The notes below the pieces were generated by a model, which saw nothing but the letters and a program-made list of their open reading frames with translations, was not told the origin of the DNA and did no database searches. A DNA stretch of 64,000 nt from Haloarcula marismortui ATCC 43049 (GTDB lineage: Archaea; Halobacteriota; Halobacteria; Halobacteriales; Haloarculaceae): assembly GCF_000011085.1 (NCBI RefSeq), contig NC_006396.1, positions 2,976,001 to 3,040,000 on the forward strand, in the 5' to 3' direction. Positions 6,789 to 15,493 of this stretch are shown one piece after another (positions within the stretch are counted from its first letter, which is position 1; every line of letters begins with the position of its first letter). The position numbers were made by a program, and so were the translations under genes.

Positions 6789-9149
6789 TTATCGATTCAA
6801 CAACCCGTCCAGTAAATGTATCGCGCCGTGTTTGTCCAGCGGGTCGTTCGCGTTCCCGCAGTGGGGCGACTGCACGCAGGCCGGACAGCCGTCGGCGCAG
6901 TCACACGCGGTCAGCATCGACAGCGTGGTGTCCATCAGCGGCCCAATATCGTGGTAGCCCGCTCGCGTTAGCCCGATGCCGCCGGGATAGCCGTCGTAGA
7001 TGAAGATGGTCGGTTCGCCGGTGTGGGGATGGCGCGGCGTCGACAGGCCGCCGATGTCGCCGCGGTCACAGAGGTATTCAAAGGGGAACATCGAAATCAT
7101 GGCATGCTCGGCGGCGTGGATGGCCCCTGGGAAGTCGCCGTCGTCGCCGGCGTCGCCGCCGTCGGTCACCGCATCGCCGGACTGAACGCCGTCACCGCTT
7201 TCGCTCCCGCTCTCAGCCCCGTACGCACCCTGCCGTATCTCGCGTTCTAGGTCCGACGGCACGGTGTGGTACAGCGCCTTCGTCTCCAGCGTCGTCTCTG
7301 GTAGGTCGAGCGAGCGCTGTCCGAGGACCTCCCCTGAGGAGCCGTCGCGGCGCTCGTAGCCGGTGATCTGCTTGCGCATCGTCACGGACGCGAAGCGGAC
7401 CGGCACGTCTTCGCGGGTCGGCAGTCGCCGCTCCGCCAGGTCCGCCTCGACGGTGATGGTCTTGTCGTGCAGGACGCGGGTGAAGTAGTCGGCCCACGTC
7501 CGGTCGAGTTCTGCCACACCCGCGTTGAGGTCGAGGTCTGTCACCTCGTAGCGCCGGCCCTGATGATGGTAAATCGCGCCGGGGTGGGCGTCCCGCAATG
7601 CGTCCTCGACGGAGAGTTTCGCTATCACGTCGCCTTTCGCCACCAGTTTCACCTCGCCGTCGTCGACGGTCCGCAGGTTCATCTCGTGGTGCGGGCTGCC
7701 GTTACCGAGCCAGCGCATCCCTTGGTCGGTCTGGCGGCGGTCGAGCTTCCCGGCCGATTCGAGGCCGGAAACCACGTCGGGGAACGTCTCGCCGAAATGA
7801 CGGTCGTCGTCCGGCGAGAGCCAGTTTTCGCAGGCGGCTGCGTGGACGTGGCCCGGAAGCAGTTGCTCGTTTTCGGGGTTGGTCACGGCCTGCTCGGCCC
7901 CTGTCTCGAACAGCGCGTCGGGGTTGCGCAAGACGTACTGGTCTAGCTGGTCCTCCCCGCCGACCAGCGCCACCAGGGCGGGGTCGGTGCCGCGGCCGGC
8001 CCGTCCGGCCTGTTGGAAGGCCCGCATCCGCGTGCCGGGGTAGCCGTCCAGCAGCACGGCATCGAGGCCGCCGACATCGACGCCCAGTTCGAGCGCGCTG
8101 GTCGACCAGACGCCGCGCAGGTCCCCCGACTGCAGGCCCTGCTCCAGTTCGCGCCGCCGGTCGTCGGTCAGTGCGGCCTGATACGCGCCGACGCCATCGG
8201 CGAGGTCGTGCTCGCCACGCTTCCGGAGTTCGTCGGCGCTGTCGCTGGCGTACCGCTCGGCCGTCTGGCGCGACCCGGCGAAGACAACTGTCTGAAGGCC
8301 CCGCTCTACGAGGTCAACGAACAGCTGTTTCGTCTCGACGTGGTTCGACTTCCGGCGACCGCTCCCCCAGCCGTCGCCATCGTACTCGGGCGGGTTCCAC
8401 AGCAGCCAGTGCCGCGGCCCGCTGGCGCTCGCGTCCTCGTCGACCAGCACGAACGACGGTTCGGGCTGGCCGGTGACCGCTGCCGCGTGCTCCACTGGAT
8501 TGCCGATGGTCGCCGAGCAACAGACCCACTCAGGGCCGCCCGCTGTTGCGTTGTCGCCCCTTCTGCCGTTGCTTTCGCTGCTATCTCCGCCGGCGTCGAA
8601 CCGCTCGGCGATACGCTGGAGGCGGCGCATCACCAGCGAGACGTGGCTGCCGAACACGCCGCGGTAGCCGTGGACCTCGTCGACGACGACGGTTTCGAGC
8701 CGCTGGAAGAACCAGTCCCACAGCCGGTGGGCGTGGGGGAGGATGCCGTAGTGGAGCATATCTGGCGTGGTCAGCAACACGGTCGGCTGGCGCTCCCGGA
8801 TGGCCTCCTTCTCGGATTTGGACTGCCGACCGGTGTACTGGGCGACGGAGACCCCGGAGGCGAAGCCCAGCCCCTGCGCGAGTTCCGACAGCGTCTCGGT
8901 CTGGTCGTTGATGAGCGCGACCTGTGGCGCGATGTACAACGTCGTCGCCCGGCGGTCCAGCGCCCGCTCGAAGGCCGGCACGGTGTAGGCGAGGCTCTTA
9001 CCGCTGGCCGTCTCGGTCGCGAGGACGACGTTCTCGCCGCCGCGGACCGCCTCGATAGCGTCTCGCAGTCCGCGGTCCGTGCGTCCCGACCGGGTACCGT
9101 CCGCTGGTCGACGATCTGTCCCTCGTAGTACGGACGGTTCCGGAGCCAC
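6789..9149 (-). CDS. DEAD/DEAH helicase with C-terminal DUF1998/MZB zinc-binding domain (Hrq1/MrfA-like); N-terminus apparently damaged
   Basis: A superfamily 2 helicase likely acting in DNA repair, like Hrq1 and MrfA. Visible motifs are Walker A ATETASGKS, DEVH box VVVDEVHGYRG, motif III CSATIGNP, and QQAGRAGRG in the second RecA domain. The C-terminus has a Cys cluster (CDCADGCPACVQSPHCGN) typical of the DUF1998 family. The open frame can start at a GTG at 9149, but its first ~28 residues look like noise. The expected N-terminal sequence (DDTISWLRNRPYYEGQ, RTVPGR) is in another frame starting at a GTG at 9166. The usual Q-motif region (xLYxHQ) is absent between them, which points to a frame-changing deletion near 9070-9090 or a sequence error. 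Confidence 0.88.
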   Translation of the reverse strand: MAPEPSVLRGTDRRPADGTRSGRTDRGLRDAIEAVRGGENVVLATETASGKSLAYTVPAFERALDRRATTLYIAPQVALINDQTETLSELAQGLGFASGVSVAQYTGRQSKSEKEAIRERQPTVLLTTPDMLHYGILPHAHRLWDWFFQRLETVVVDEVHGYRGVFGSHVSLVMRRLQRIAERFDAGGDSSESNGRRGDNATAGGPEWVCCSATIGNPVEHAAAVTGQPEPSFVLVDEDASASGPRHWLLWNPPEYDGDGWGSGRRKSNHVETKQLFVDLVERGLQTVVFAGSRQTAERYASDSADELRKRGEHDLADGVGAYQAALTDDRRRELEQGLQSGDLRGVWSTSALELGVDVGGLDAVLLDGYPGTRMRAFQQAGRAGRGTDPALVALVGGEDQLDQYVLRNPDALFETGAEQAVTNPENEQLLPGHVHAAACENWLSPDDDRHFGETFPDVVSGLESAGKLDRRQTDQGMRWLGNGSPHHEMNLRTVDDGEVKLVAKGDVIAKLSVEDALRDAHPGAIYHHQGRRYEVTDLDLNAGVAELDRTWADYFTRVLHDKTITVEADLAERRLPTREDVPVRFASVTMRKQITGYERRDGSSGEVLGQRSLDLPETTLETKALYHTVPSDLEREIRQGAYGAESGSESGDGVQSGDAVTDGGDAGDDGDFPGAIHAAEHAMISMFPFEYLCDRGDIGGLSTPRHPHTGEPTIFIYDGYPGGIGLTRAGYHDIGPLMDTTLSMLTACDCADGCPACVQSPHCGNANDPLDKHGAIHLLDGLLNR

Positions 9150-9222
9150 GAAATCGTGTCGTCCACGGGCGGGGTACGCGGACGAGAAGTATCGGTGTTG
9201 CTGTTCTCAGTCGGCGGTGCTC

Positions 9223-10494
9223 TCAGTCAGTGGTCGACTGGCTGAGTGGCGGTGTCGCGTCGCGCTCCGTTGCGGGCGGCAGGGACGCGACTGCCGCAGG
9301 GAGCGCAGTCAGCGGCACGGTGTCGTGACCGTTGCTGGTGTAGGCGCTCTCGTCTGTCTCGACGGCGAAGCAGGCACCGCCAGCCTCGATAACCGGGCTG
9401 TTGCCGTCACCGGTTTCGCCCGCTATCACGACGGCATCGGCCGTAGCGGCGAGGTCGGCGGCGCGCTGGCGTGCCGCGTCGTCGATGCCGGCGAAGGCCG
9501 GGACCGTGACCGCCTCGCAGTCGAGATCGGCGGCCCGCTCGGCAGCTGTGTCACCGGCGGGGACGACGCCGATGCTGACCCGACAGCCGGCCCCGACGAG
9601 CTTCGAGACGGCGGCAGCCGCTGGCGTGCCGGTCCCGACGACGTGGACGCGACGGGCGACCGACTCCTGCTCGGGCAGCGGTGTCACGAGCGGCGCGTCG
9701 GTGCCGGGCTGGGTCGTCACCAGCGTCTCCGCGTCGAAGGCGTCACGGAGCGTGTCGCTCGTGAGAACGTCAGCAGGACGGCCCGCGGCGCGGACCCCGC
9801 CGCCGGCGAGCAACACCAGTTCGTCGCAGTACCGCGCGGCCAGATTGAGGTCGTGTATCGCTGCGACGGCCGTTTTCCCGTCTTCGACCAGCGTCTGGAC
9901 CAGTTCAAGCGTGCGGACGGCGTGGTTGATGTCGAGGCTCGCCGTCGGTTCGTCAAGCAGGAGCACCGGTGTCTCCTGTGCCAGTGCCCGAGCGAGGAGG
10001 ACCCGCTGGCGCTCGCCGCCAGACAGCGAGGTGAACGGCCGGTCGGCGAACTGCGTGACGCTCGCGCGTTCCATCGCCCGCTCGACGGCGCGCCGGTCGG
10101 CCTCGTCCATCCGGTCGAACCGGCCGAGATGTGGCGTCCGGCCCATCTCCACGGTCTGCCTGACGCTGAAGTCGAACGACAGTGCGGTGCCCTGTGGCGT
10201 GCTCGCGACGAGGCGGCTCACCGCTTTCGCCGAGCGGTTCGAAATCGGCTCGCCGTCGACACGAACTGTTCCGGTGTCCGGGTTGAGCGTTCCCTTCACC
10301 GCTCGCAGGACGGTCGTCTTACCCGCGCCGTTGGGACCGACGAGGCCGACGAGCGACCCGCGGTCGACGCTGAAATCGACGCCCGAGACGACCGACTGGT
10401 CGCCGAAGGAGACCGCGAGGTCAGACACGTCAAGCATCGGCCCGGAGCGGTCCCGTTCTGGGTCCGAACCTTCGGGCGCGGTCTGCTCGCTCAT
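9223..10494 (-). CDS. btuD: Cobalamin ABC transporter ATP-binding protein with C-terminal extension
   Basis: A 423-residue ATPase that powers vitamin B12/corrinoid import. Residues ~20-260 are a FecE/BtuD-type ABC domain: Walker A GPNGAGKTT, signature LSGGERQRVLLARALAQ, Walker B VLLLDEPTASLD and switch His in AAIHDLN. About 150 further residues form a Rossmann-like extension (VHVVGTGTPAAAAVSKLVGAGC and several VVIAG-type strands) of the kind carried by haloarchaeal BtuD, with unclear role. The start overlaps the btuC stop by 4 bp (ATGA), which indicates translational coupling. The B12 substrate is inferred from the BtuF-like neighbour; a siderophore is the main alternative. Confidence 0.92.
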   Translation of the reverse strand: MSEQTAPEGSDPERDRSGPMLDVSDLAVSFGDQSVVSGVDFSVDRGSLVGLVGPNGAGKTTVLRAVKGTLNPDTGTVRVDGEPISNRSAKAVSRLVASTPQGTALSFDFSVRQTVEMGRTPHLGRFDRMDEADRRAVERAMERASVTQFADRPFTSLSGGERQRVLLARALAQETPVLLLDEPTASLDINHAVRTLELVQTLVEDGKTAVAAIHDLNLAARYCDELVLLAGGGVRAAGRPADVLTSDTLRDAFDAETLVTTQPGTDAPLVTPLPEQESVARRVHVVGTGTPAAAAVSKLVGAGCRVSIGVVPAGDTAAERAADLDCEAVTVPAFAGIDDAARQRAADLAATADAVVIAGETGDGNSPVIEAGGACFAVETDESAYTSNGHDTVPLTALPAAVASLPPATERDATPPLSQSTTD

Positions 10495-11561
10495 AGCTCG
10501 TGCACCTCCCGCTTCCGGAGCAAGTACAGGAAAAACGGCGCGCCGAGGACGGCGGTGACGATGCCGACCGGGACCTCGGCGCTACCCGAGCGTGCTAGCG
10601 TGTCCGTCGCCACGAGAAACGACGCGCCGGCGAGCGCTGCCGTCGGGAGCAGTATCCGGTGGTCCGGCCCGACGAGTAGCCGCATCACATGAGGGACGAT
10701 GAGGCCGACGAAGCCGACGATGCCGGCGACGGCGACGCCCGCTGCCGTGATGACTGCCGACAGCGCGAGCAGGACCCGCTTGGTCCGTTCGACCTCGATA
10801 CCGAGGCTCTGGGCGTCCTCCTCGCCCAGCAGCATCACGTTCAGGTCGCGTGCGTACGCGAGCAACACCACGAACGGGATGGCCACGAGCACGACGCTGG
10901 TGGTCACTTCGGGCCACGACGCGCCCTTGAGATGGCCCATCAGCCAGTACAGCGCCCGCCGGATGCTCTCGCCGCTGTGGAGCAACAGGAACGAGACCAC
11001 CGCGCCCAGAAACGTCTGTATCGCCACGCCGGCCAGCAACAGCGTCGCGACCGGTGTGCGGCCGTTCCGCGTCGCGATGAGATAGACGCCGAAGGCCGCG
11101 ACCAGCGCTCCTGCGAAGGCCGCGCCGCGGAGTCCGAGCCCGAACGGGATGACGACTGGCGCGACAATGAAGGCGACCGCGCCGACCGCCGCGCCGGAGG
11201 AGACGCCGATGATAGACGGGTCGGCCATCGGGTTCCGGAAGATACCCTGCATGATTGTCCCCGCGGCGGCAAGCGAGAAGCCGACGACCGCACCGAGCAG
11301 TATCCGGGGGAGTCGGACCTGCAGCACTATCTGTGTCTGGAGGTCGCTTACGGCGTAGGAAAACACGTGAGCCGTGGTCACGTCGACGGCAGGGCCGGAG
11401 ATCGAGATGCCAGTCGGAACGACGACAGCGTTGAGCAGCACTTTCCCGACATCGGCAGGCGGAATCCACACCGGGCCGATGCCGGCGCTCGTCGTCACCA
11501 CGGCACAGAGGACGGCGACGAGCCCTGCCGACCACCCGAGAGTCCGACCCGCGAAACGCAT
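10491..11561 (-). CDS. btuC: Cobalamin ABC transporter permease
   Basis: A 356-residue FecCD/BtuC-family permease with about ten transmembrane helices. Family hallmarks are QIVLQVRLPRILLGAVVGFSL, GIFRNPMADPSIIGVSSGAA, GAVVSFLLLHSG, and the C-terminal region GIVGFVGLIVPHVMRLLVGPDHR. It forms the membrane dimer that receives substrate from BtuF and couples to BtuD, whose start overlaps its stop by 4 bp. It is divergently transcribed from btuF, whose ATG is only ~58 bp away, so the promoter region is shared. Confidence 0.95.
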   Translation of the reverse strand: MRFAGRTLGWSAGLVAVLCAVVTTSAGIGPVWIPPADVGKVLLNAVVVPTGISISGPAVDVTTAHVFSYAVSDLQTQIVLQVRLPRILLGAVVGFSLAAAGTIMQGIFRNPMADPSIIGVSSGAAVGAVAFIVAPVVIPFGLGLRGAAFAGALVAAFGVYLIATRNGRTPVATLLLAGVAIQTFLGAVVSFLLLHSGESIRRALYWLMGHLKGASWPEVTTSVVLVAIPFVVLLAYARDLNVMLLGEEDAQSLGIEVERTKRVLLALSAVITAAGVAVAGIVGFVGLIVPHVMRLLVGPDHRILLPTAALAGASFLVATDTLARSGSAEVPVGIVTAVLGAPFFLYLLRKREVHEL

Positions 11562-11619
11562 GTATGAAAGCCCACTTGCAGTAGATAAGTATTTATTGCT
11601 CCTGACACCCGCCTATGGT

Positions 11620-12708
11620 ATGCGACGACGGTCTCTCGTCTGTGTCTTTGTCCTGCTCGTCGGCTCGTTCGCGGGTATCACTCCAGCTTCAGCAACAGCA
11701 GCCACACAGGCGGAGGGCTGCTCGTTTCCGGTCACGATGACCGACGCGACCGGGACCGAGGTCACTATCGAGGAGCGCCCGGCGCGGGTGACGACGACCA
11801 ACCCCTCGGCCGCCCAGACGATGTGGGAGATCGGCGGTCGTTCTCAGGTTGTCGGGCTCACACAGTATGCAAGCTATCTGGACGGCGCTGAGAGTCGGAC
11901 GAACGTCTCCGCGAGCTTCGGCGTCAACGTCGAGCGCGTCGTCAGCACGAGCCCGGACCTGGTGATTGCACCGAACGCCAGCGCCGGTGACGTAACCCCG
12001 CTCCGGCAGGCCGGGGTCACCGTGTATCACCTCCCCGCCGCGACAACTATCGAGGACATTCGAGCAAAGACAACGACCATCGGCCGCCTGACCGGCAACT
12101 GCGAGGGTGCGAGCGAAGCGAACGCCTGGATGGACGCAAACGTCGACGCTGTCCGGCAGGTTACCGCCGATGTCGAGGACCGACCGACCGCGCTGTACCC
12201 GCTGGGCGGGGGGTACGTGGCGGCGGGCAACACCTTCGTCACGTCGCTCATCGAACTCGCGGGCGCGGAGAACGTTGCGGCCCGTAACCACACACAGTAC
12301 CCACAGCTCAGCGACGAGGTCATCCTTCAGCTCGACCCGGACGTGCTCTTTGTTACCGAGAACACAGCGACCGTCGCGGAGACAGAACCCTACGCCAGCA
12401 CGACCGCGGGCGAGACCAATTCGACGGTCACCGTACAGGTGCGGAACATCAACCAGCCCGCCCCGCGAAGCGTGGTCTCGTTCGCCCACAACGCCACTGC
12501 ACAGCTCTATCCGGACCGCTACGACGCCGACAGCTACGTTCCCCGGTCGGCGGTGACCAAAACGAGCGAGCCCACGCCCGCGGACCACACGCCAAGCACT
12601 GACCAGTCCACGACCGACGCCAGTGGTCCCGGATTCACGGCTGTTGGGGCGCTTGCCGCACTGCTGACGCTGGTCTGCATACAGCAGGTCCGCCGCCGGA
12701 GGCCATAG
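11620..12708 (+). CDS. btuF: Cobalamin/corrinoid ABC transporter substrate-binding protein with PGF-CTERM anchor
   Basis: 362 residues starting at the ATG at 11620, which is followed by a signal peptide (MRRRSLVCVFVLLVGSFAG). The TroA/PeriBP core begins with FPVTMTDATGTEVTIEERPARVTTTNPSAA in two blocks and has repeated domain strands (VVSTSPDLVIAP, ILQLDPDVLFVTEN). A Ser/Thr/Pro-rich linker leads to a C-terminal GPGF-hydrophobic-RRRR tail. This is the PGF-CTERM signal processed by archaeosortase A, which would anchor the protein outside the membrane. It captures the corrinoid for divergent BtuCD. The longer upstream open frame runs back into btuC and is not used. Confidence 0.92.
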   Translation: MRRRSLVCVFVLLVGSFAGITPASATAATQAEGCSFPVTMTDATGTEVTIEERPARVTTTNPSAAQTMWEIGGRSQVVGLTQYASYLDGAESRTNVSASFGVNVERVVSTSPDLVIAPNASAGDVTPLRQAGVTVYHLPAATTIEDIRAKTTTIGRLTGNCEGASEANAWMDANVDAVRQVTADVEDRPTALYPLGGGYVAAGNTFVTSLIELAGAENVAARNHTQYPQLSDEVILQLDPDVLFVTENTATVAETEPYASTTAGETNSTVTVQVRNINQPAPRSVVSFAHNATAQLYPDRYDADSYVPRSAVTKTSEPTPADHTPSTDQSTTDASGPGFTAVGALAALLTLVCIQQVRRRRP

Positions 12709-12712
12709 CGCC

Positions 12713-13441
12713 ATGGATAAACAAACTATCCGCGAGACGGTCTGGGACGCGCTGGAAGAAGGCGGTATCGCTCGATTCCCGTTCCCGCCCCACGACCGGA
12801 TTCCGAACTTCGAGGGCGCAAGTGAGGCCGCACAGCGCCTGACCGAGACGGCGGTCTGGGACGCCGCGGAGACGGTGAAGGCGAATCCGGATTCGCCACA
12901 GCTCCCGGTCCGCCGGGCGGCGCTGCGGGCCGGCAAAACGGTGTATATGGCCGTGCCACGGCTCCGGGACGAGCAGTGTTTCTACGAACTCGACCCCGCC
13001 GAACTCGACGATATCGAGGCCGCGCCGGCGGTGTCGAACGTCGCGGACCACGCCCGGCAAGTGGGCCCCGAGGCGGTCGGGAGCGTCGACCTCGTGGTGT
13101 CGGGCTCGGTCGCAGTCACCGAGGACGGCGCGCGCATCGGGAAAGGCGAGGGGTACAGCGACCTCGAATACGCTGTTCTCCGTGAACTGGGACTGGTCGA
13201 CGAGACGACACCGGTCGTGACGACGGTCCACGAACTTCAGATTGTTGGCGGCCTCGAAGGCGTCGTCGACACCACTGTCCCCGTCGACGACCACGACGTG
13301 CCGATGGACTGGGTTGTGACGCCGGAGCGCACTGTCGAGACGGCGACCACGCATACGACGCCAGCGGGCGTCGACTGGGGCGCGCTTTCGACAGAGCGCA
13401 TCGACGAGATTCCGGTCCTGTCAGCTCGCCGGCCCGACTGA
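12713..13441 (+). CDS. 5-formyltetrahydrofolate cyclo-ligase family protein
   Basis: A 242-residue protein of the MTHFS/FAU1 family (COG0212), which converts 5-formyl-THF to 5,10-methenyl-THF using ATP. Features are the N-terminal KQTIRETVWDALEE helix, FPFPPHDRIPNF, PVRRAALRAGKTVYMAVPRL, the nucleotide-binding RIGKGEGYSDLEYA, and TTVHELQIV. It begins 4 bp after the btuF stop, so the two are probably cotranscribed. This archaeal branch also resembles eukaryotic MTHFSD, so true cyclo-ligase activity is likely but not certain. Confidence 0.9.
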   Translation: MDKQTIRETVWDALEEGGIARFPFPPHDRIPNFEGASEAAQRLTETAVWDAAETVKANPDSPQLPVRRAALRAGKTVYMAVPRLRDEQCFYELDPAELDDIEAAPAVSNVADHARQVGPEAVGSVDLVVSGSVAVTEDGARIGKGEGYSDLEYAVLRELGLVDETTPVVTTVHELQIVGGLEGVVDTTVPVDDHDVPMDWVVTPERTVETATTHTTPAGVDWGALSTERIDEIPVLSARRPD

Positions 13442-13528
13442 CCCCTCAGTCGCTATACACGGGGTAAAACCCTGGTAATGAAAGCCTACCGGCGGTACAA
13501 TTTTATCCCCACATACCCTGAAACGGGT

Positions 13529-15493
13529 ATGGATACACCCGTGGCCACGCCGAACCGTCACGGGGCCGACGGAACTGCCGGGCGGGTACGCGTTCTGTAT
13601 GTTGACGCGGACTGCGACGACATCACGGTAGTCACGGAGACACTGAGCGGGAGCCCCGACGAATTCACTGTGACGGTGTGTGAGACGGCGGACGACGCAC
13701 TCACATCACTCGAAAACGCGTCCTACGACTGTGTCGTCAGTGAGTATCGACTGCCGGACCGAGACGGAATCGAACTGTTACGGGCCGTCCGGGACCAGTC
13801 CTTTGACCTCCCGTTTCTGCTCTTCACTGACGACGGGGACGAGAGCGTGGCCAGCAACGCTATCTCTGCCGGCGTCACGGACTACATGACGAAGACACCG
13901 CTCTCAGAACAGACGGAGCTGCTCCGACAGCGGATTACCGCTGCTGTCGCCCGCTATCTGGAGGAGGCAGACATCCTTGACCGGATGACAGACGGATTCT
14001 TCGCGGTGGACGAGGACTGGGAGTTTACCTACCTCAACGAACGTGGCCGGCGCGTCATCGGCCGTGCGATGGCATTGGACGGGGATACTGCTGACTTGCT
14101 GGGGCAGAATATCTGGGAGGCGGTCCCGTCGATAGAAGGAACGGAGTTCAGCAAGCAGTACCGACGGGCGATGACCAAGCAGGAGCCAACATCCTTCGAA
14201 GGGTACTTCGAGCCGCTACAGACGTGGTTCGACGTGTCCGTGTACCCATCGCCAACCGGAATTTCGGTGTACTTCCGTGATATCACTGAGCGGCACAGGC
14301 ACGAAGAAGAGATCAGGAGTAGAGAGCGGACGCTGCGAGAGATTTACGGGGTCATCTCGCGCAAAGACCTGGATTTCGAGGAGAAGGTCGAGCGACTCCT
14401 CGAAATCGGGCAGAACGCCCTCAAAGCCGAAACGGCCGCGCTCTCACACATCGATGGCGATATGTACGTCTTCGAAATCGTCCGCGACCGGACGGGAGCT
14501 ATCGAGGCGGGCGATGCAGTCCCGCTGGACGCCACGAACTGCGAACGGGCCGTCGTTGAGGAGCAAACGCTGGTGCTCGCTGATATCGCCGCAGACCGCC
14601 CTGAGCTGACCGCCAAGGCCGGCTACACGGAGATGGGAATCTCCTGTTACCTTGGAACGCCCGTCATCGTCGACGGGTCGGTGTACGGGACGTTCTGCTT
14701 CTACGGCACGGAACGCCGTGATTCCTTTTCGGAGTGGGAAGTCACGCTCGTCGAGCTGATGGGGAACTGGATCAGCTACGAACAGGAGCGTGAACGCCGT
14801 GAGCAGGAACTCACTCGCCAGCGTAACCGTCTGGAGGACTTTGCCAGCGTCGTCAGCCACGACCTCCGGAACCCGCTCAACGTCGCGGTCGGCCGGCTCA
14901 CGCTTGTCGACGAGGAGTACGACGGAGACCCGGAGCACGTCGAATCGCTCCGGCGGTCACTCGAACGGATGGATGAACTCATCGACGACGTGCTCGCGCT
15001 CGCTCGCGGCGGCCACAAGGTCATTGACGCGACCGAAACGTCGTTAGACGACATCATCACGGCCGCCTGGGACACCGTCGAGAGCTCGGACGCGACGCTT
15101 GAACGGGTCGATACGGACGCACGAATCACGGGCGACCAGACGCGGCTTCAGCAGCTCTTCGAAAACCTCTTCCGAAACAGTGTGGAGCATGGCTCCACAA
15201 GCAGTCGGCTGGGGGCCGACGACAGTGTGGAGCACAGCAACGACCCCGTGACCGTCCGCGTCGGGACCCTCGCTGACGGCCGGGGGTTCTACGTCGCGGA
15301 CGACGGTCCCGGGATTCCCGAAGACGAGCGTGACGAGGTGTTCGAGCGCGGCTACACCACGAGCGACGACGGGACCGGCTTCGGGCTGGCTATCGTCTCC
15401 GAAATCGTCGACGCACACGGCGGCCGGATAACTGTCGCAGAAAGCGAGGACGGCGGGGTTCGCTTCGACGTGACCGGTGTCCAGGTCGACTGA
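13529..15493 (+). CDS. Receiver-PAS-GAF sensor histidine kinase
   Basis: 654 residues from the ATG at 13529; TTTTAT at 13501-13506 is centred 26 bp upstream, so the earlier in-frame ATG at 13478 is rejected. Domains in order: a receiver-like domain (~15-135; VLYVDADCDD, VVSEYRLPDRDG with Glu at the usual Asp position, so phosphorylation is doubtful); a PAS domain (~150-265; ILDRMTDGFFAVDEDW); GAF (~290-430); HisKA (~445-510, phospho-His in SVVSHDLRNPLNV); HATPase (ENLFRNSVEHG, DDGPGIPEDE, GTGFGLAIV). No membrane segment is present. The C-terminus is paralogous to the gene at the window start. It is probably a phosphorelay hub for redox or light-type signals, but the ligand is unknown. Confidence 0.94.
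   Translation: MDTPVATPNRHGADGTAGRVRVLYVDADCDDITVVTETLSGSPDEFTVTVCETADDALTSLENASYDCVVSEYRLPDRDGIELLRAVRDQSFDLPFLLFTDDGDESVASNAISAGVTDYMTKTPLSEQTELLRQRITAAVARYLEEADILDRMTDGFFAVDEDWEFTYLNERGRRVIGRAMALDGDTADLLGQNIWEAVPSIEGTEFSKQYRRAMTKQEPTSFEGYFEPLQTWFDVSVYPSPTGISVYFRDITERHRHEEEIRSRERTLREIYGVISRKDLDFEEKVERLLEIGQNALKAETAALSHIDGDMYVFEIVRDRTGAIEAGDAVPLDATNCERAVVEEQTLVLADIAADRPELTAKAGYTEMGISCYLGTPVIVDGSVYGTFCFYGTERRDSFSEWEVTLVELMGNWISYEQERERREQELTRQRNRLEDFASVVSHDLRNPLNVAVGRLTLVDEEYDGDPEHVESLRRSLERMDELIDDVLALARGGHKVIDATETSLDDIITAAWDTVESSDATLERVDTDARITGDQTRLQQLFENLFRNSVEHGSTSSRLGADDSVEHSNDPVTVRVGTLADGRGFYVADDGPGIPEDERDEVFERGYTTSDDGTGFGLAIVSEIVDAHGGRITVAESEDGGVRFDVTGVQVD

Noticed and set aside
11374-11619. 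Upstream extension of btuF
   Set aside because: It is antisense to btuC, and the signal peptide begins at 11620.
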